A stretch of 64,000 nt of DNA from Augochlora pura. Lineage: Eukaryota; Arthropoda; Insecta; Hymenoptera; Halictidae. The notes beneath the pieces are model-generated. The model did not search any database. It saw nothing but the letters and a program-made list of their open reading frames with translations, and was not told where the DNA came from. Positions 13,660-25,382 of this stretch are shown here, in pieces; within the stretch, counting starts at the first letter, position 1; every line of letters starts with the position of its first letter. A program made the position numbers and the translations under genes. The DNA lies in contig NC_135778.1 in the NCBI RefSeq assembly GCF_028453695.1, forward strand, positions 25,533,214 to 25,597,213, written 5' to 3'.

Positions 13660-13677
13660 AAGGTCCCCAGGGACCTT
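13660..13677. repeat. Subterminal palindrome, left end of piggyBac element
   Basis: The sequence AAGGTCCCCAGGGACCTT is nearly self-complementary. Similar copies lie near the other end at 15100-15117 (AAGGTCCCTGCGGACCTT) and 15290-15306. All three adjoin a CCGACAA/TTGTCGG motif shared with the terminal repeat. A role as a transposase-binding site is inferred from position only. Confidence 0.7.
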
Positions 13678-13834
13678 CTCTATTAATATGGCGTGAGATA
13701 CATATAATAGTTTTTATTGTTAACCGTAATAGTGCTATTTCAATCTTTTGTGTTCCTATGTTTGTTCCTATGTTGCAAAATGTGTATGAATATATATTTG
13801 GGCAGATGAGAATAAGATAATAACAATATTATAT

Positions 13835-14924
13835 TTAATTTATTGGTGTTGCTTCGGTGGCTACTGCGTCTGTAGCGCTGCAAGTATTGTATTTTTTTAA
13901 AACAGTGGAATGCTCAACACATACAGGATTTCGGCAAAGAAAGCAGATATAAGCAGTCTTGCGTTGCTTATGCGACTCGACGACACAAACGACAAGATGG
14001 TCGATTACGACGTAGTGCCAATGGTGGTGCGGTATCTGTATTCGGTGGTGGTACCTGTTCCGATAATAAAGAAAAAGATACAGTCGTTTGTCTGACTGCG
14101 AAGTGGTGATCAATTCATCATGGATAATGAATGATGCGAGTGCAGCAATGTCAACGATGTTGTAAAACATGGCTAGTGGCCATCGTTTTGTTGCACGTTT
14201 ACACGAATATGTACCCAACATTTGGTCCATTGTGTCAACACCGCATTTACTGGCATTGTAGTCGAGAATAGCTTCTGATTTTTTTTTCGGGTTGATATCC
14301 CGAACTCTGGTTGTATAATGCTGAGTTGACAACAACAAAACAGCCTTGTTCTTTTTTGGAACGTAGGAGCACAGTGAAACATCTCCTTGATAGAATCCGA
14401 ACAGTGTGCTGTATATTTCTCGTGATCTGTGTTTTACAAAAGCAGGTGGCACGCATTTTTTGTTGCTGCCTACGGTGCCAACATAAGCCAACTCTTTTGA
14501 CTTCAAATACAATGCCAATTCCAAGGTTGAAAAAAAATTATCAGCATAAATGGTACGTCCGCTTTTCTCATACCGCTGCACCAAATTCAAGACAACTCGT
14601 TGTCCTTGATTTACTTCACGCTCTTCACCAGGCTGCTTTCCGCCATAAATCATACCCTTCAATGGGTAATATGATTCGGAATCGCAGGGCCACCACACTT
14701 TTATACCATATTTTGCAGGAACAATTGTTCGTCAACAGTCATCGATTCATGTGGTATATACGCTTTTTCCAAATTAGCCATCATCATTGTCCATATGTCA
14801 TCTATAGCAGCCGTCTTACTTTCACGTAGCCATGCTGCGCGGGTATTACTATTATCAAATCGAATAGTTCTGTTGATGGCGTGAAAACGATTTTTACTCA
14901 TTGCTGCTTTATACAGAGGCAAAT
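13835..14924 (-). pseudogene. piggyBac transposase (DDE_Tnp_1_7), N-terminally truncated and frameshifted
   Basis: Two minus-strand frames are pieces of one piggyBac-type transposase. The upstream piece (to about 14701) has KAAMSKNRF and ends in MTVDEQLF. The downstream piece (14698-13835, about 287 residues) starts at WWPCDSESYYPLKG. It contains YADNFFSTLELALYLK, KCGVDTMDQML and a C-terminal Cys-rich stretch (CFLCRNPVC). The three catalytic aspartates expected in the family are all present, in DEQL, ADNFF and DTMDQM. Between DEQLF and KYGIKVWW the usual linker of about 17 residues (RG...Y-PSKP) is missing and the frame shifts, so the protein stops. In the upstream frame a TGA lies just before the first recognisable residues, and the long N-terminal region is absent. 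The protein cannot be functional. The reading frame ends just inside the left terminal repeat region. Confidence 0.92.
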
Positions 14925-15099
14925 GAGCGCATCACCGCCGCGCTGTGCCGATCGTGCACGTGTGTATTCGTTTACAATCACTTATTTTTTCGAAGTGCAC
15001 CACTTCCTCGACAATCGTCCAAACCATAAAACACGAACAAATTACACGAAAATACCTCCACGACTAAAAGACAAGAACAAATTACATGGAATTACCCAC

Positions 15100-15124
15100 A
15101 AGGTCCCTGCGGACCTTGTCGGGC
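15100..15124. repeat. Subterminal palindrome 1, right end of piggyBac element
   Basis: The palindrome AAGGTCCCTGCGGACCTT is followed by GTCGGGC, mirroring the left copy, where CCCGACAAGG precedes the palindrome. Placing the copies in opposite orientation at the two ends suits a transposase-recognition repeat. Confidence 0.65.
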
Positions 15125-15289
15125 ATCGACGCCATAAATGACTTCAACCCGACGGTAATGATGAAAAATTTCACGGAATCGTATCGATGACGATTGTAAT
15201 CGCTTCCAGACATCCCATTTATAAAAGTCATGAAAGCTGCGGCTGTTCGGACGAACCGTATTAAAATGCCGCATCGTTGAAAACGTCAT

Positions 15290-15306
15290 AGGTCCCCAGG
15301 GACCTT
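15290..15306. repeat. Subterminal palindrome 2, right end of piggyBac element
   Basis: AGGTCCCCAGGGACCTT abuts the right terminal repeat. It is the same 17-base core as at 13661-13677. Confidence 0.65.
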
Positions 15307-15322
15307 GTCGGTCATCGGAGGG
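15305..15322 (-). repeat. Right terminal inverted repeat of the piggyBac element
   Basis: This is the inverted copy of 13618-13635, directly followed by TTAA at 15323-15326. Confidence 0.93.
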
Positions 15323-16378
15323 TTAAAACGAACCGACTGTCGCTTCACCTGAGGAATTGATCATTAGGTTTATACTGTGAATTTAGGCCACGTGTAAACG
15401 AAATGCGTCGCAATTAGGAACAAGTAAAGATAAAAATATGATTACTTGTAATTTGTGTAGATTCAAATAAATTATTTGTAAGAATAAAATGTATTTCTTA
15501 TTTATGAATAGTGATTTTGAATAGCTGTAATTGCAAAGCGATTGAGTTCCTGAGTTTTTCAATAACGAATGGAAATTAATATTTATTACACGAAAAATGA
15601 AAAAGAAAAACAAAAATTACATGTTTCATCTAAATGCGAATCAAAAATAACATTCCAAATTTGGATAATTTTAATCATTTCAATCTTATTAAAATTAATG
15701 TACGAAATATCCATTACATAATATTACACAACCGACGAGATAAAAAGAAACATTGTCTATTATTTGCCATCCCCAAAATCCAAATAATAAATAACAGTTT
15801 ATGTACAAATAAGAAGTAACGAATAAAGTATTCCTGTAACGATTGAAATGATTTTTTGATGAAATGAAAATTGAATTATCCTCCGCAAACGAAATATTAA
15901 TTCAATTTCTAATTTACCATTTATTATTTAAAACAAAAGCCCAATTCCGGGTAGAATTCAATTTACTCAAAGCAATCGAATTTATACCCTTTCATTCAAC
16001 ACATTTACGTTTTCACGTCTACTAACGTCGCCGAATAGAATAACTTTATAAACAACAGTTTATAAAAGGAACGAAGTATTAGCGGACACGGTGTTCCACA
16101 TTTTCGTTGAAACATTGATCGACTTTCCGGCATGTATCAACAGCGATATTAAAGTAACGCTCGGAAAAATGGCGCTCGATTCCGGTGGCCAGACGCAGTC
16201 GTCGCCAATGGAAACAACGCGAGCGTCTCGACCGGAAGGGAAGACATTTTGGCAACGATGCCCGCCGCCACCGAAAACCTGGTGCCATAACGTCCGACCT
16301 TTTTATCGAGATTTTAATGTACGGCGCTTCGAATCGTGCGATGTTGTAAACGATAAATTTGCAGAGAAACGAGAGCTT

Positions 16379-16381
<3 letters not shown>

Positions 16382-16418
<37 letters not shown>

Positions 16419-16436
16419 AGGGAGAGAGGGAGACAA
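16382..16436. repeat. (GA)n microsatellite with GGGA units
   Basis: About fifteen GA repeats followed by GGGA repeats. It is a purine-rich strand tract. Confidence 0.95.
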
Positions 16437-16785
16437 AGAAAGGCACGGTGAAATAGTAAACCCAGAGTCCACGCTGGCATAGACACTGTCGCCGCGAGAG
16501 CAATTCAGGGGTCGTGCACCTCGTTGGGAATTTATGCGCGCGGCGCCCATGAAAGTTTGAAAACATCGACCGAAGCACGCGTTCCACGGAACTGCCCTAA
16601 TAGCAGTTCCGTCCAACTTGTTCTATTAATCGTGGAGGATGCTACGCGCATGTATATTAAACGCTTGAAATCATTCCCGCTGCTTTTTGATAGAAAAACG
16701 CGTACAGTAAATTCTCTGAAATTGTCTCGCAGCTTGGAATCGACAAATGAACAATTCGAAAAGTTCCGACACCAATATTTAGCAT

Positions 16786-16862
16786 GAGAGAGAGAGAGAG
16801 GGGGGAGAGAGAGGAAGAGAGAAGGAAAGAGAGAGAGGGAGAGAGAGGCGGGGGGGGGGGGG
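16786..16862. repeat. (GA)n tract ending in poly-G
   Basis: Interrupted GA repeats run into a 13-base G run at about 16850-16862. Confidence 0.95.
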
Positions 16863-18312
16863 AATCAGGGCAGTCAGCGAACTCAAACGCCAGCGGCCAG
16901 CATATCGGTGTGCATTAATATACAAATGTACAACAGTGCTAAAATAAATGCCTTCACTTTTCCATTTTTAACTTTTTACACAAGAAAATCTTGGTAACAT
17001 ATCGGCGAGATTTTTCCAATTTACTCTTGGGAGATGGAGGTGGAGGAGGAGTCACGTTAAAAATCCTTCCACCTTTTGCTTAGTTATTTATGCGTGATGG
17101 GTTATATTTTAACCCGCCAGGAAGAATTTAAGTTACTCGTAGTTATACATTTTTCTGTTTCAATTAGTTGGCAATGTTATGAATCTACAGATAAATCAAC
17201 ATTTACTTCATTAGTAAAATGTTGACATTGTAATTATTAATTATATGTCATATAATCAGAAATATCTGTCTAAATAATATTATGTTTGGTCTTATTTTAA
17301 TCAGAAAACCATCAGCAATATGTTAAAAGAACTTCAACTGTAAAATGTTAAAATTAAGAAAGTTATGTTACCGTATCACGAGTTGTCATTCAGAGAGTTC
17401 TCAGGCGAAGGAGCCGCGTCGCGTGCCGCATCGTACGCTTGACCGACTACGCCGAACCTTACCATAGGCGCTAGAATAACGCATATAGCCGTAGGAATGG
17501 CAAAGGCACAATGCTAGCAGATCTCTAACAGGGGCAAGCCGGGGGAATTTACTGTACTCGTTCCGAAAGAACGGCGCCGCATGTTTTATTCAAAATATTG
17601 TCCTTCAGAGGCTGCAACTCTTCCCCAGTTTACGGGCGATAAATGTGTTCCACGGCGGAAAAGTTTTCGGGTTCCCTTCAAGGCGATCCAGACATCGACC
17701 CATTTTTGGACGTCCTCGTAAGAACCGAAGTGCTGCTCCGAAAAAAAAACCGTGGCTGCGCCGACCGAAACAAATGATATTATGAAGGAGCAATATGTCT
17801 GGCAAATACGCCGGGCGGGACAAGACGTGTCCCATCCAAGTGTTTCGAACTCGTAAGCCTCGGCTAGTGGATGATGACTTTCAGCAGCAGACTTCTTGAG
17901 ATGGAAGCGGAAAAGTAATGCTTTCCCAAATGTTCTTCTTTTGGCACGAAACGCGACGGCTTTAATACGACAGATAATTGAGGAGCGTTCGTACAAAACT
18001 ACTTAAGTGCCAAAACGCAGATTTACTGTTTTTCCTTCTGAAAATATACGACAGTGATGTGCACAATTATAGACTCGAAGTAACTTCTTCGTTGTTACTA
18101 ATATCTCAACGAGAACTTGACTAGATTTATTTGTATATTTCTATTTTCAATTGCTTCTAATATACAAGTGTAATATTTTATTTTTTATTTTAAATATATG
18201 GGCTAAATGGGTTCAGCTAAAGGAGGTTACTTACAGTACTGTAAATAATTATAAACTCAAAGCAATTTTTACATTATCACTGATATTTAAACAAAGACCA
18301 AGACGAAAAGAT

Positions 18313-18365
18313 ATATTTGTATATTTCTCTTTCATATTATTTTTAATATAGAAATATACAAATAT
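18313..18365. repeat. Perfect 16-bp inverted repeat (hairpin)
   Basis: ATATTTGTATATTTCT at 18313-18328 is exactly inverted at 18350-18365, with a 21-base loop. A related, weaker hairpin (TTGTATATT ... AATATACAA) occurs about 185 bp upstream at 18130-18168, so the pair may be an old duplication. The stem is AT-rich. Confidence 0.7.
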
Positions 18366-19438
18366 TGTGTTTTGATAAGTTTCTCTTTGAATATCACTGA
18401 TAACGTAAAAGTTAATGTCATTCTATAATTACTTGCACCAATGTATGTGCCAATGGGAATATGAGAGTATTTAAACATAAGCCATGCCATAGATTTGAAC
18501 ATATTTCCAAATTATTTCACAGGACTTAATTACCGCCGTAAAACAAGTTAAAGTAATTCTAAGAAAATAAACAGCAAAATTTTGGATCCCAAACTAACTT
18601 AGTAATTATTATATTTAGAAAAGGATTCGCCTTCAAATGCGGAGCATGAAAAGACGGGAACAATTGCTTGTGTTCTCGAGAGAAATTGATAGCAGGTTCG
18701 TGCAGATCGTAATACGGAAAAATTAAACTGGAATTATCCTGAAGGGATAAAGAGATTCACCCCCGAATGATAGCGCGCGTTTAGTCAGGCGAAGCTTTTA
18801 AGTGGTTCGCTCGAGGACGATCGTGATGATGAGTTACAAGCCCCCGGCACGGAAGCGAGACGCGCGTTACAGAATAGATCGTGTACACCCTATTCCGCCG
18901 ATGAAATAATAAACAACAGGGTGTCCTAAACGTACACCGTTACCAGCTACTAAATAAGGGGGAAAACAGCCCTTAATCACGGAAGGCGTCTACCGGGGGC
19001 CTTTTACCGCGGGTAATCAGGTTCGACAGTGTTTGTGTAACGAGAACTGGAAATGCATGTAGAACAATTTTCGCATTGCCATAATTTGGCGCTATTAACC
19101 CTCACAGTATGGGAGGTGAAGCGCTGACGCGAAACCAAATGACTGGATCCTTATTTATACAAATATTTTGTATTAAAATTTGATTGCTATCGCTGTCAAT
19201 ATTATTATTACTATTATTATTAGTAATCAAGTTAACTCTAAACCCGAAAATACCCGGACGAGGTACGGCGAGGATGAAAATTAGTAAATAATTCGGGCAA
19301 CATTTAGAATCGGGGGCTAACGCGACATTGTTCGCGCGACTTTCCAAGAGTTATCCGCTCGCGTAATTTTGAATATTTATATTTATAATCTGACGGTTTC
19401 ATTTAGCAGAGGGTATCGATTTTAATCGGTCCGGAATT

Positions 19439-19455
19439 GGGGGGGGGGGGGGGGG
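19439..19455. repeat. Poly-G run of about 17
   Basis: An uninterrupted G tract in otherwise balanced sequence. Confidence 0.9.
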
Positions 19456-20737
19456 TTACGGGAAGGGAAGGTCGGAGCTTTTCTAACAGAGCCCATCTGT
19501 TGTCGGCCAACTACAATAAGCCCCTCTTGAATTGCCTATTGTGTTTGCACGCAGTTTATACCGTATAGGCTCACAGGAGGGGGCATTAGTCGGGTTTCAT
19601 ACATTACAGTGGCAAAGACAAGGGAAAAGCTTACACTATTTGTGTTATGGAAATGTATTCAAATCAGAAGCCACCCCTACGTAAACGGTAAGACACTTTT
19701 GAAAAGTGCTTCGAGATATAGGCGGAGACACCATTTGCACAATGCCGCTAAGCCGTATAAACAAAAGTCAATCTACAGTATTATTCTACGTATAATGAAA
19801 TGAACACGTATGTATTAATCGAGACGAAACATTTCCGTTGATCTTAATACTGATGTTCGAGAAAAACAATAAGACGGAAGCGACAAATTCTGTATTCATA
19901 TATTACGCGTTGCTGGCAGACAAAGACTATTAAATCCCTAAATACCATTTCAGACAATCTACAAGATAATTTTCACTCTCCTCGAATGCAATTCTATGTT
20001 TTATTCTCTCGCGCATGCAACATATCATTGTACCCATACTCCTCTTTCGTCTCTCCATCCATTAGCATTTTGACCTTCCACTTATACCCAGTGATCCCTG
20101 TAACGTAAGTCAGCGAAATCCTCATAAGCTAGCTATTTCAGTTACACGAAGTTTGTTTTCTAGAAACGTCACTAAATGTCTGCCCACGTTTCTAGTATTC
20201 GTGCTTCAATTGAAGCGATGAATCTGCTCGCGTGATAATTTTCATACGCGATAGATATAACTTCAACATTAGAGTATCTATATGAATATTAGTGTACGCT
20301 GTATTGAATTATCAAAGCTAATACAAATCCAGCAGCAAGAGGGATTATTTACCTATGGGGATAAATGTCACCGACATGTGGCGCCGCCACTTGCTGAATA
20401 AAGGTTAGGGGATTCCCCGAATGGCTTGGCAGCTTGTTAATCTATTACGAAATATTCATCAAACGAAATGACGGTGTCCTGAATTAATTAAAATATTTTT
20501 AATAATTTAATCAATCTAATAAATTGTGCTACGAAGACATAGGAGATGCACAGAAGTTATATCTAAGTAGTATTTAGAAACGACTGGATACCCGGTCTAA
20601 CAATGTGAAATAGAAACTATAGCTTTAATTAAAAAATTCCAGGCCCTGTGTAAATTTTTCCCAAGATTATTATAAGGTGATTATTAAAAGATAATAAATG
20701 TCCCCTTCAAAACCATACAACTTCTCACTGAAACATT

Positions 20738-20842
20738 TTTTCATGTTTTTCATGTTGTTCATGTTATTATATAATGTTTTTCATGTAACATAAACATGTT
20801 TTTCATGTTATTATATATTTTTCATATTATTATATATGATAT
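20738..20842. repeat. TTTTTCATGTTATTATATA-type imperfect repeat
   Basis: Five to six TTTTTCATGTT blocks alternate with ATTATATA. It sits just left of the MITE at 20860. Confidence 0.7.
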
Positions 20843-20859
20843 ATGTCTTAGGACATTAA

Positions 20860-21121
20860 CACTTTATCGACTGGTAGCCTATAAATCGGCTCTTTCTTAC
20901 GATCGGTAGCTTTGCGAATCGGTTGTCGTGGTAACTAATAATTTATTACCTATTATTAAGATAAATATATTAAATGGTACTACCGCAAGCTACGATATTA
21001 TTATATAATTCTTTAAATATTAAATATCTCCTGCGATTAATGAAATAAATAAAATCAAAATAGAAACGACAATTTAACATTGACCTAAATGTTTACAGCC
21101 GAATGACCGGTCGGTAAAGTG
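20860..21121. mobile_element. TTAA-flanked MITE, CACTTTA family
   Basis: TTAA lies at 20856-20859 and at 21122-21125. Between them are 262 bp that start CACTTTATCGACTGGT and end with the inverted sequence, reading CACTTTACCGACCGGT from the right, with two differences in 16. TTAA targets and short terminal repeats fit a non-autonomous piggyBac-type element. There is no coding capacity. Confidence 0.75.
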
Positions 21122-21416
21122 TTAAGATGGGACGTCTTGCACATGGTCTAACTAGCTTAAGCCATGTCTCTAGGTATGCATACATGATCTAAAGTCCGCG
21201 ATGCACGCTGATTCACGTATTGGAGATATATTTTTCAAATTACGCGCGTACAACGCCATCTGCAGGGAATGAGCTGAACTATAAAGGCGGGAAGTTTGAA
21301 TTATGAAGAATCGCCGTTTCATGCACGACCACCTTCCATCGAGCCCAGAATGGCCAGTTTGACCTGAAAGGATCGTCCGATCTAGAAGTACGAAATAAAT
21401 CGAAAGATGACTCACC

Positions 21417-22258
21417 AGTTTGGACGAGCTTGAGCGTGGCGGCATTGTGCTGCTTGAGGGGCTCGTTGAGCCCGGGCTGCGTGAGGTCCTTCAAAGGATT
21501 GGCGGCGGCGTCGTCGCCTGCGCCCCGGCTGTTTTGCATAGTCCTGGTGTCCCGGGGACGAGTGTCCTTGTTCTCACGATTCCGAGCGCCGCTGCCACGT
21601 CGGGCGGCTCTTCTGCGTGTCGCGGCTCGTTCACCGTTCCTCCTCTTCTTCTTCTTCGTCTTACGATCCTCCTCGATTCGGTCGGATCTCTCGCTGACGG
21701 CGATCAACTGGATCCGACAGCTAGCCCGGCGCTCGACAGTCAACACCGAGCTGAGATCACGGTCGGGATTCTCATAGAAACGCAGCAACTCGTCCGCCGG
21801 GTAGATGACGTACATGCCCAGCCGATGATGCCGTTGGGATTCCCCGCGCCCTCGTTCTCGCCGACCAATCGGTGCTGCTCGCTGCTGCCGCTACCGTTGC
21901 CGCTGCCGCCGCTGCTGCTGCTGCTGCTACTCTTTCTGCTACCGCTCTCCTCAGGTCCGCGTGAGCCAACATCGCTGACCGCCGATTCATCGCTTGTGAG
22001 GGTCACGCGAGTCACGCTGCCAGGCCACGCGAACGCCCGCATCTTCTTGGCAACGGAGCCACCTTTTCGTCTTTAATTCTTCTCGACCGCTGCCCGACTT
22101 CGTCACCCGCCTCGAAACCTCCCAGGGTGGCAGCCTCCTCTTCGACTCGGGCCGAAGACGTTTCAGGGACCCCACCGGCTCGCAACCCTCTTTGCCATTG
22201 ACCTTGACTAATGGCCTCCTGTCATGGCCGACGAGGGGGATCTCGCACCTGTCACCTG
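21417..22258 (-). CDS. GC-rich candidate coding exon(s), function unknown
   Basis: On the minus strand a poly-C tract and TTTCGTTACAG form a good acceptor near 22259, and ACTG|GTGAGT forms a strong donor at 21417/21416. Three overlapping frames each look protein-like. The first, from the acceptor to about 21987, includes EIPLVGHDRRPLVKVNGK. The second starts at an ATG at 22042 (good context AAGAAG) and is Ser/Gly-rich (ESGSRKSSSSSSSGGSGNG) up to NPNGIIGW. The third, from an ATG at 21815 (MYVIYPADELLRFYENPDRD), is then Lys/Arg-rich and ends LNEPLKQHNAATLKLVQTG at the donor. A single-base change near 21817 would fuse the second and third frames. I do not recognise the protein. GC-rich DNA is often open by chance, so only the donor-linked third frame is moderately supported. 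Confidence 0.4.
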
Positions 22259-22295
22259 TAACGAAACCATTGTGGTTAGAGAGTGACCCCTTGGT

Positions 22296-22320
22296 GGGGG
22301 GGGGGGGGGGGGGGGGGGGG
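22296..22320. repeat. Poly-G run of about 25
   Basis: This is an uninterrupted G tract on the plus strand, or poly-C on the minus strand. It lies about 40 bases upstream of the minus-strand acceptor near 22259, where it could act as a polypyrimidine tract. The length may vary by slippage or sequencing. Confidence 0.9.
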
Positions 22321-22629
22321 CTGTTTTGGATAAAATCTAATGGCTGGAGTTTACTTGGAAGGATAGATAAAGGATAGGAAAGCGATCGCAACAAGATGGA
22401 TGACCGGAAGTACTTTATATATTGATTTTTGAGCTCGCGTTAATAACTTCAGGTTTGTTTAGGATAAAGACGTTAAACGAAATGGGTTTCTTTTATTAAA
22501 TTTGACGCAATATCAGTATGGCACATACATTGTTATGTATATATTTTAGTACAAGAGTAAGATATTTATGAACGAATCATCGATTTATTGCGGATTTTCA
22601 GTAAATGAATTTTTAGATAAGTTTCTTAA

Positions 22630-22876
22630 CCCTTTGCACTCGGCTGTCCCCTCTCAGGAAACAGCGTAATTCTAGTATATGACTAAACATTAAAGTTTAT
22701 TAGCGATTTGCAACTATTTCTCGATGTCTACAAATTCATATAAATCGAATATTATTATAACAATATTATACATGCATATACATATATACATATATATCGT
22801 ATACTACAATATATAATAATATTATTGTTTATAAGCGCTGGTAGGTAACATCCATGATAGCGCCGAGTGCTAAGGG
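22630..22876. mobile_element. TTAA-flanked MITE, CCCTTTGCACTCGG family
   Basis: TTAA lies at 22626-22629 and 22877-22880. The left end reads CCCTTTGCACTCGGC and the right end, inverted, reads CCCTTAGCACTCGGC. The 247-bp interior is AT-rich, with an ATATACAT-type stretch around 22766-22830 and no reading frame. It is best read as a non-autonomous piggyBac-type element. Confidence 0.8.
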
Positions 22877-24601
22877 TTAAAACTTAAAACTGACATTCTC
22901 TATCTGCTGACAAGTGTTATAATGCTACATATTTTATGAAATACGAAACGAACTTAGTTTTCGAATAAAAGAGAATCAGTTACTGGTACTAATGTTAATT
23001 CAAACTTGAAAGTTAAAAACCATCATTACAGTTGTTAAGTGACATTAAGTAAATTATTTCATAAAAGTAGCAGTATAGAACATTTTCAATAGTCTTTCAA
23101 TACCTTAAAGTTAAGGTAAAAAATGGATTTCAATTATCTGCGCGGGTTAAGTGCTTCAAACGACCCTGCAGACAGTACTACAATTCTCTTATTATTACTC
23201 TGCGAGCTAGGCCGATCTTCGTTTGTATTTCTCCATTGATAATTTTCGATTGAATGACTGTTCCACGATTTTTATTAAACAATAGTCCTGCTCGTGAATT
23301 ATTCATAGGCTCCGTTTTAATCCGGACTCGTGCCGCCGTGCGGAGCGCTGCTGTTTGCAGGGGTGAACAACTTATTCAAACGTCCGAATAAAGACGAAAA
23401 CGTCCTCTTATTCCTGTGGTTCAAGAATCTCGACGTCCATGCAAATCTCACCGGTGATTTAAATCTAATTTGAATGCCGTTCAATGCCGGTGCACGCTGG
23501 CTGAAGCCCGTTTCGAGCACCCTTACTCCCCGAGCGACTCTCTTTCGCCGGAGAACACTAAACAAATTTCCGCCGCGGCCGTCGTCTATTTTAAGCGTCC
23601 AGTATTTAGTTTAAATTGGATGTCGGGGGAAATTAAAATTATCTGGATTCTATTGATTATCGGGTATTCCCCGTGTTTCTTGGATTCCGACCGTTCCCGC
23701 GTTCTCAAGCCCATACTCCGCGCGTTCCTCTGTTCCCAACACCTTTGGCCTCGATTCTCGAAATTATAAGTCCGTCTGCTCGAAGCTTAGCGTATATACA
23801 TATGCCTGGAGACAGCATCTGCTGCCAGCGAACATATAAACAATTTTAAAAAAGTGATAAACTCTGATCCTGCAGTACCTGTTTCACTTTAACCCAGATT
23901 CGAACGAAGAAGTCTCAAAACCCTATCTTAATATTCTTCTTGTAAAATGTCATTTATTTATTATTAGCAATTTTAATGTAATATGGAAAAGACTTTTTAA
24001 ATGAAGTATACACAATAGTAATAACGTCACTTGTTTTGTTTTACTAATAAAGATTTCTATTATTGATCGTGATCATTATACTTCAATAAAAATATGAGTA
24101 CATTATTCAGGAAAATAATTACTGTAATTGTATACAATTTTTCTGTCCAATTTTTTCTTATATATAATTTCGTTTATTTGTTATTATTTAATATGCACTG
24201 CGGAAAATGTGAGGGGGTAAACATTAGCCGATCCGTTTCTAATAAAAAGAGACAGGTACTACTAGATATTAGATTTACCTCCAGGTGTACATGCTCTAAG
24301 TTGGAAACGTTCATCTCGTAAATTCCTAGAAATCATAAAATTCGTCGAGTCTTCAAACTTCATTGTTCCCCCATCGTTTTATTTGTCAAAGTTTCTAATC
24401 CCGTAACACGCGTCTCTCTATTAGCAGTGATCATTATTCTTTCGAGATTGGCGCGGTACGTGCCGGCCAACAAATATTAATACAACCTGCCCATCAATTA
24501 CCGGCGAATGGAGCAGGTTCCGACCACTCGGACAATCTCAGGGGAAAGACGTGGACCATTAGACGTGCGAAGAGCCGAGTGACTGTACGTGGAAATCGAT
24601 C

Positions 24602-24622
24602 GATCAATCAATCAATCAATCA
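24602..24622. repeat. (ATCA)n microsatellite
   Basis: Five ATCA units, preceded by GATC repeats. Confidence 0.9.
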
Positions 24623-25382
24623 AGATAACGCTCAATCCTTCTTCTTACGGACGTATCAAACGCGAATCTCATCTGCCTAGATGCGTGAAACATCGATCCC
24701 CCTGATGCGCCTTCGATCAATCTGACATATCTAACCTCAAATCAATGTCTGCATGCCTCCAATGCAGAACATTGTGAAATAAAAAATAGATAAATAGACA
24801 GTACCGAAACGAATTTTAATAAAGCGAGATAATAATTTTTTGGAAACACCCATTTGTTGAATCTACAATAACGTAATTCAAAAAACAATAAACTGTAACT
24901 ATTCTTAGCTAATAGATATTAACATTTCTCAACACTCGCTTGACGTACATTGCAATTATCACAATCAATAATTCATCCACATCAACTATGATTAATAATA
25001 AATAACAGAAAAGGACAAAAAGAATAAGTAAGAAAAAGTCGAAATAAATGTCTGATAAAAAACGGTGGCTATTTTAGTTCTCTCATTTCAAGCTATATTC
25101 TCTCTAAACGTTCTGTCACACTCGCCAAGTAATATTTAAACAATCTCGCATACATATGTTATGTACGGACCCGTTCATACCGTGTATTTTTCAAACTTTC
25201 TATCCCTCGAAAATTCTTATCTCCCTTACAGCGACTGATTAGGCGGCGGCCAGCACGTTTTCATAAACAGAAGGCCCCGAGCATCGCGGCTTCTCACGCA
25301 TCAGACTTCCACGAAATCACATAGGGATAGAAAAAACCACGTAAACGCATTCCTGACCCCCATATTCCACCGAATTTCGAGG

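Larger units (their letters stand above)
13618..15322 (-). mobile_element. piggyBac-family DNA transposon, internally deleted
   Basis: The element is bounded by TTAA at 13614-13617 and 15323-15326, the target duplication that defines piggyBac transposons. Inside these lie perfect 18-bp terminal inverted repeats, CCCTCCGATGACCGACAA. It spans 1705 bp, shorter than the roughly 2.4 kb of autonomous members, and encodes a broken transposase on the minus strand. Palindromic subterminal blocks occur inside both ends. The intact ends and target site imply a fairly recent insertion or mobilisation in trans by an intact relative. Confidence 0.93.
15330..20730. other. Non-coding stretch with microsatellites
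   Basis: Outside the GA and G tracts and the 18.3-kb hairpin listed separately, I see no gene. A minus-strand frame at 17586-17996 (136 codons) has no recognisable motif. Confidence 0.6.

Noticed and set aside
19096..19115. TTAACCCTCACAG as a possible piggyBac-type end
   Set aside because: No matching inverted end with TTAA within about 1 kb on either side.
21420..22076. Plus-strand open frame of 218 codons
   Set aside because: It is codon-aligned antisense to the Ser/Gly-rich minus-strand frame, is dominated by Leu/Pro runs from the CTG-rich repeat, and starts without splice or promoter support.
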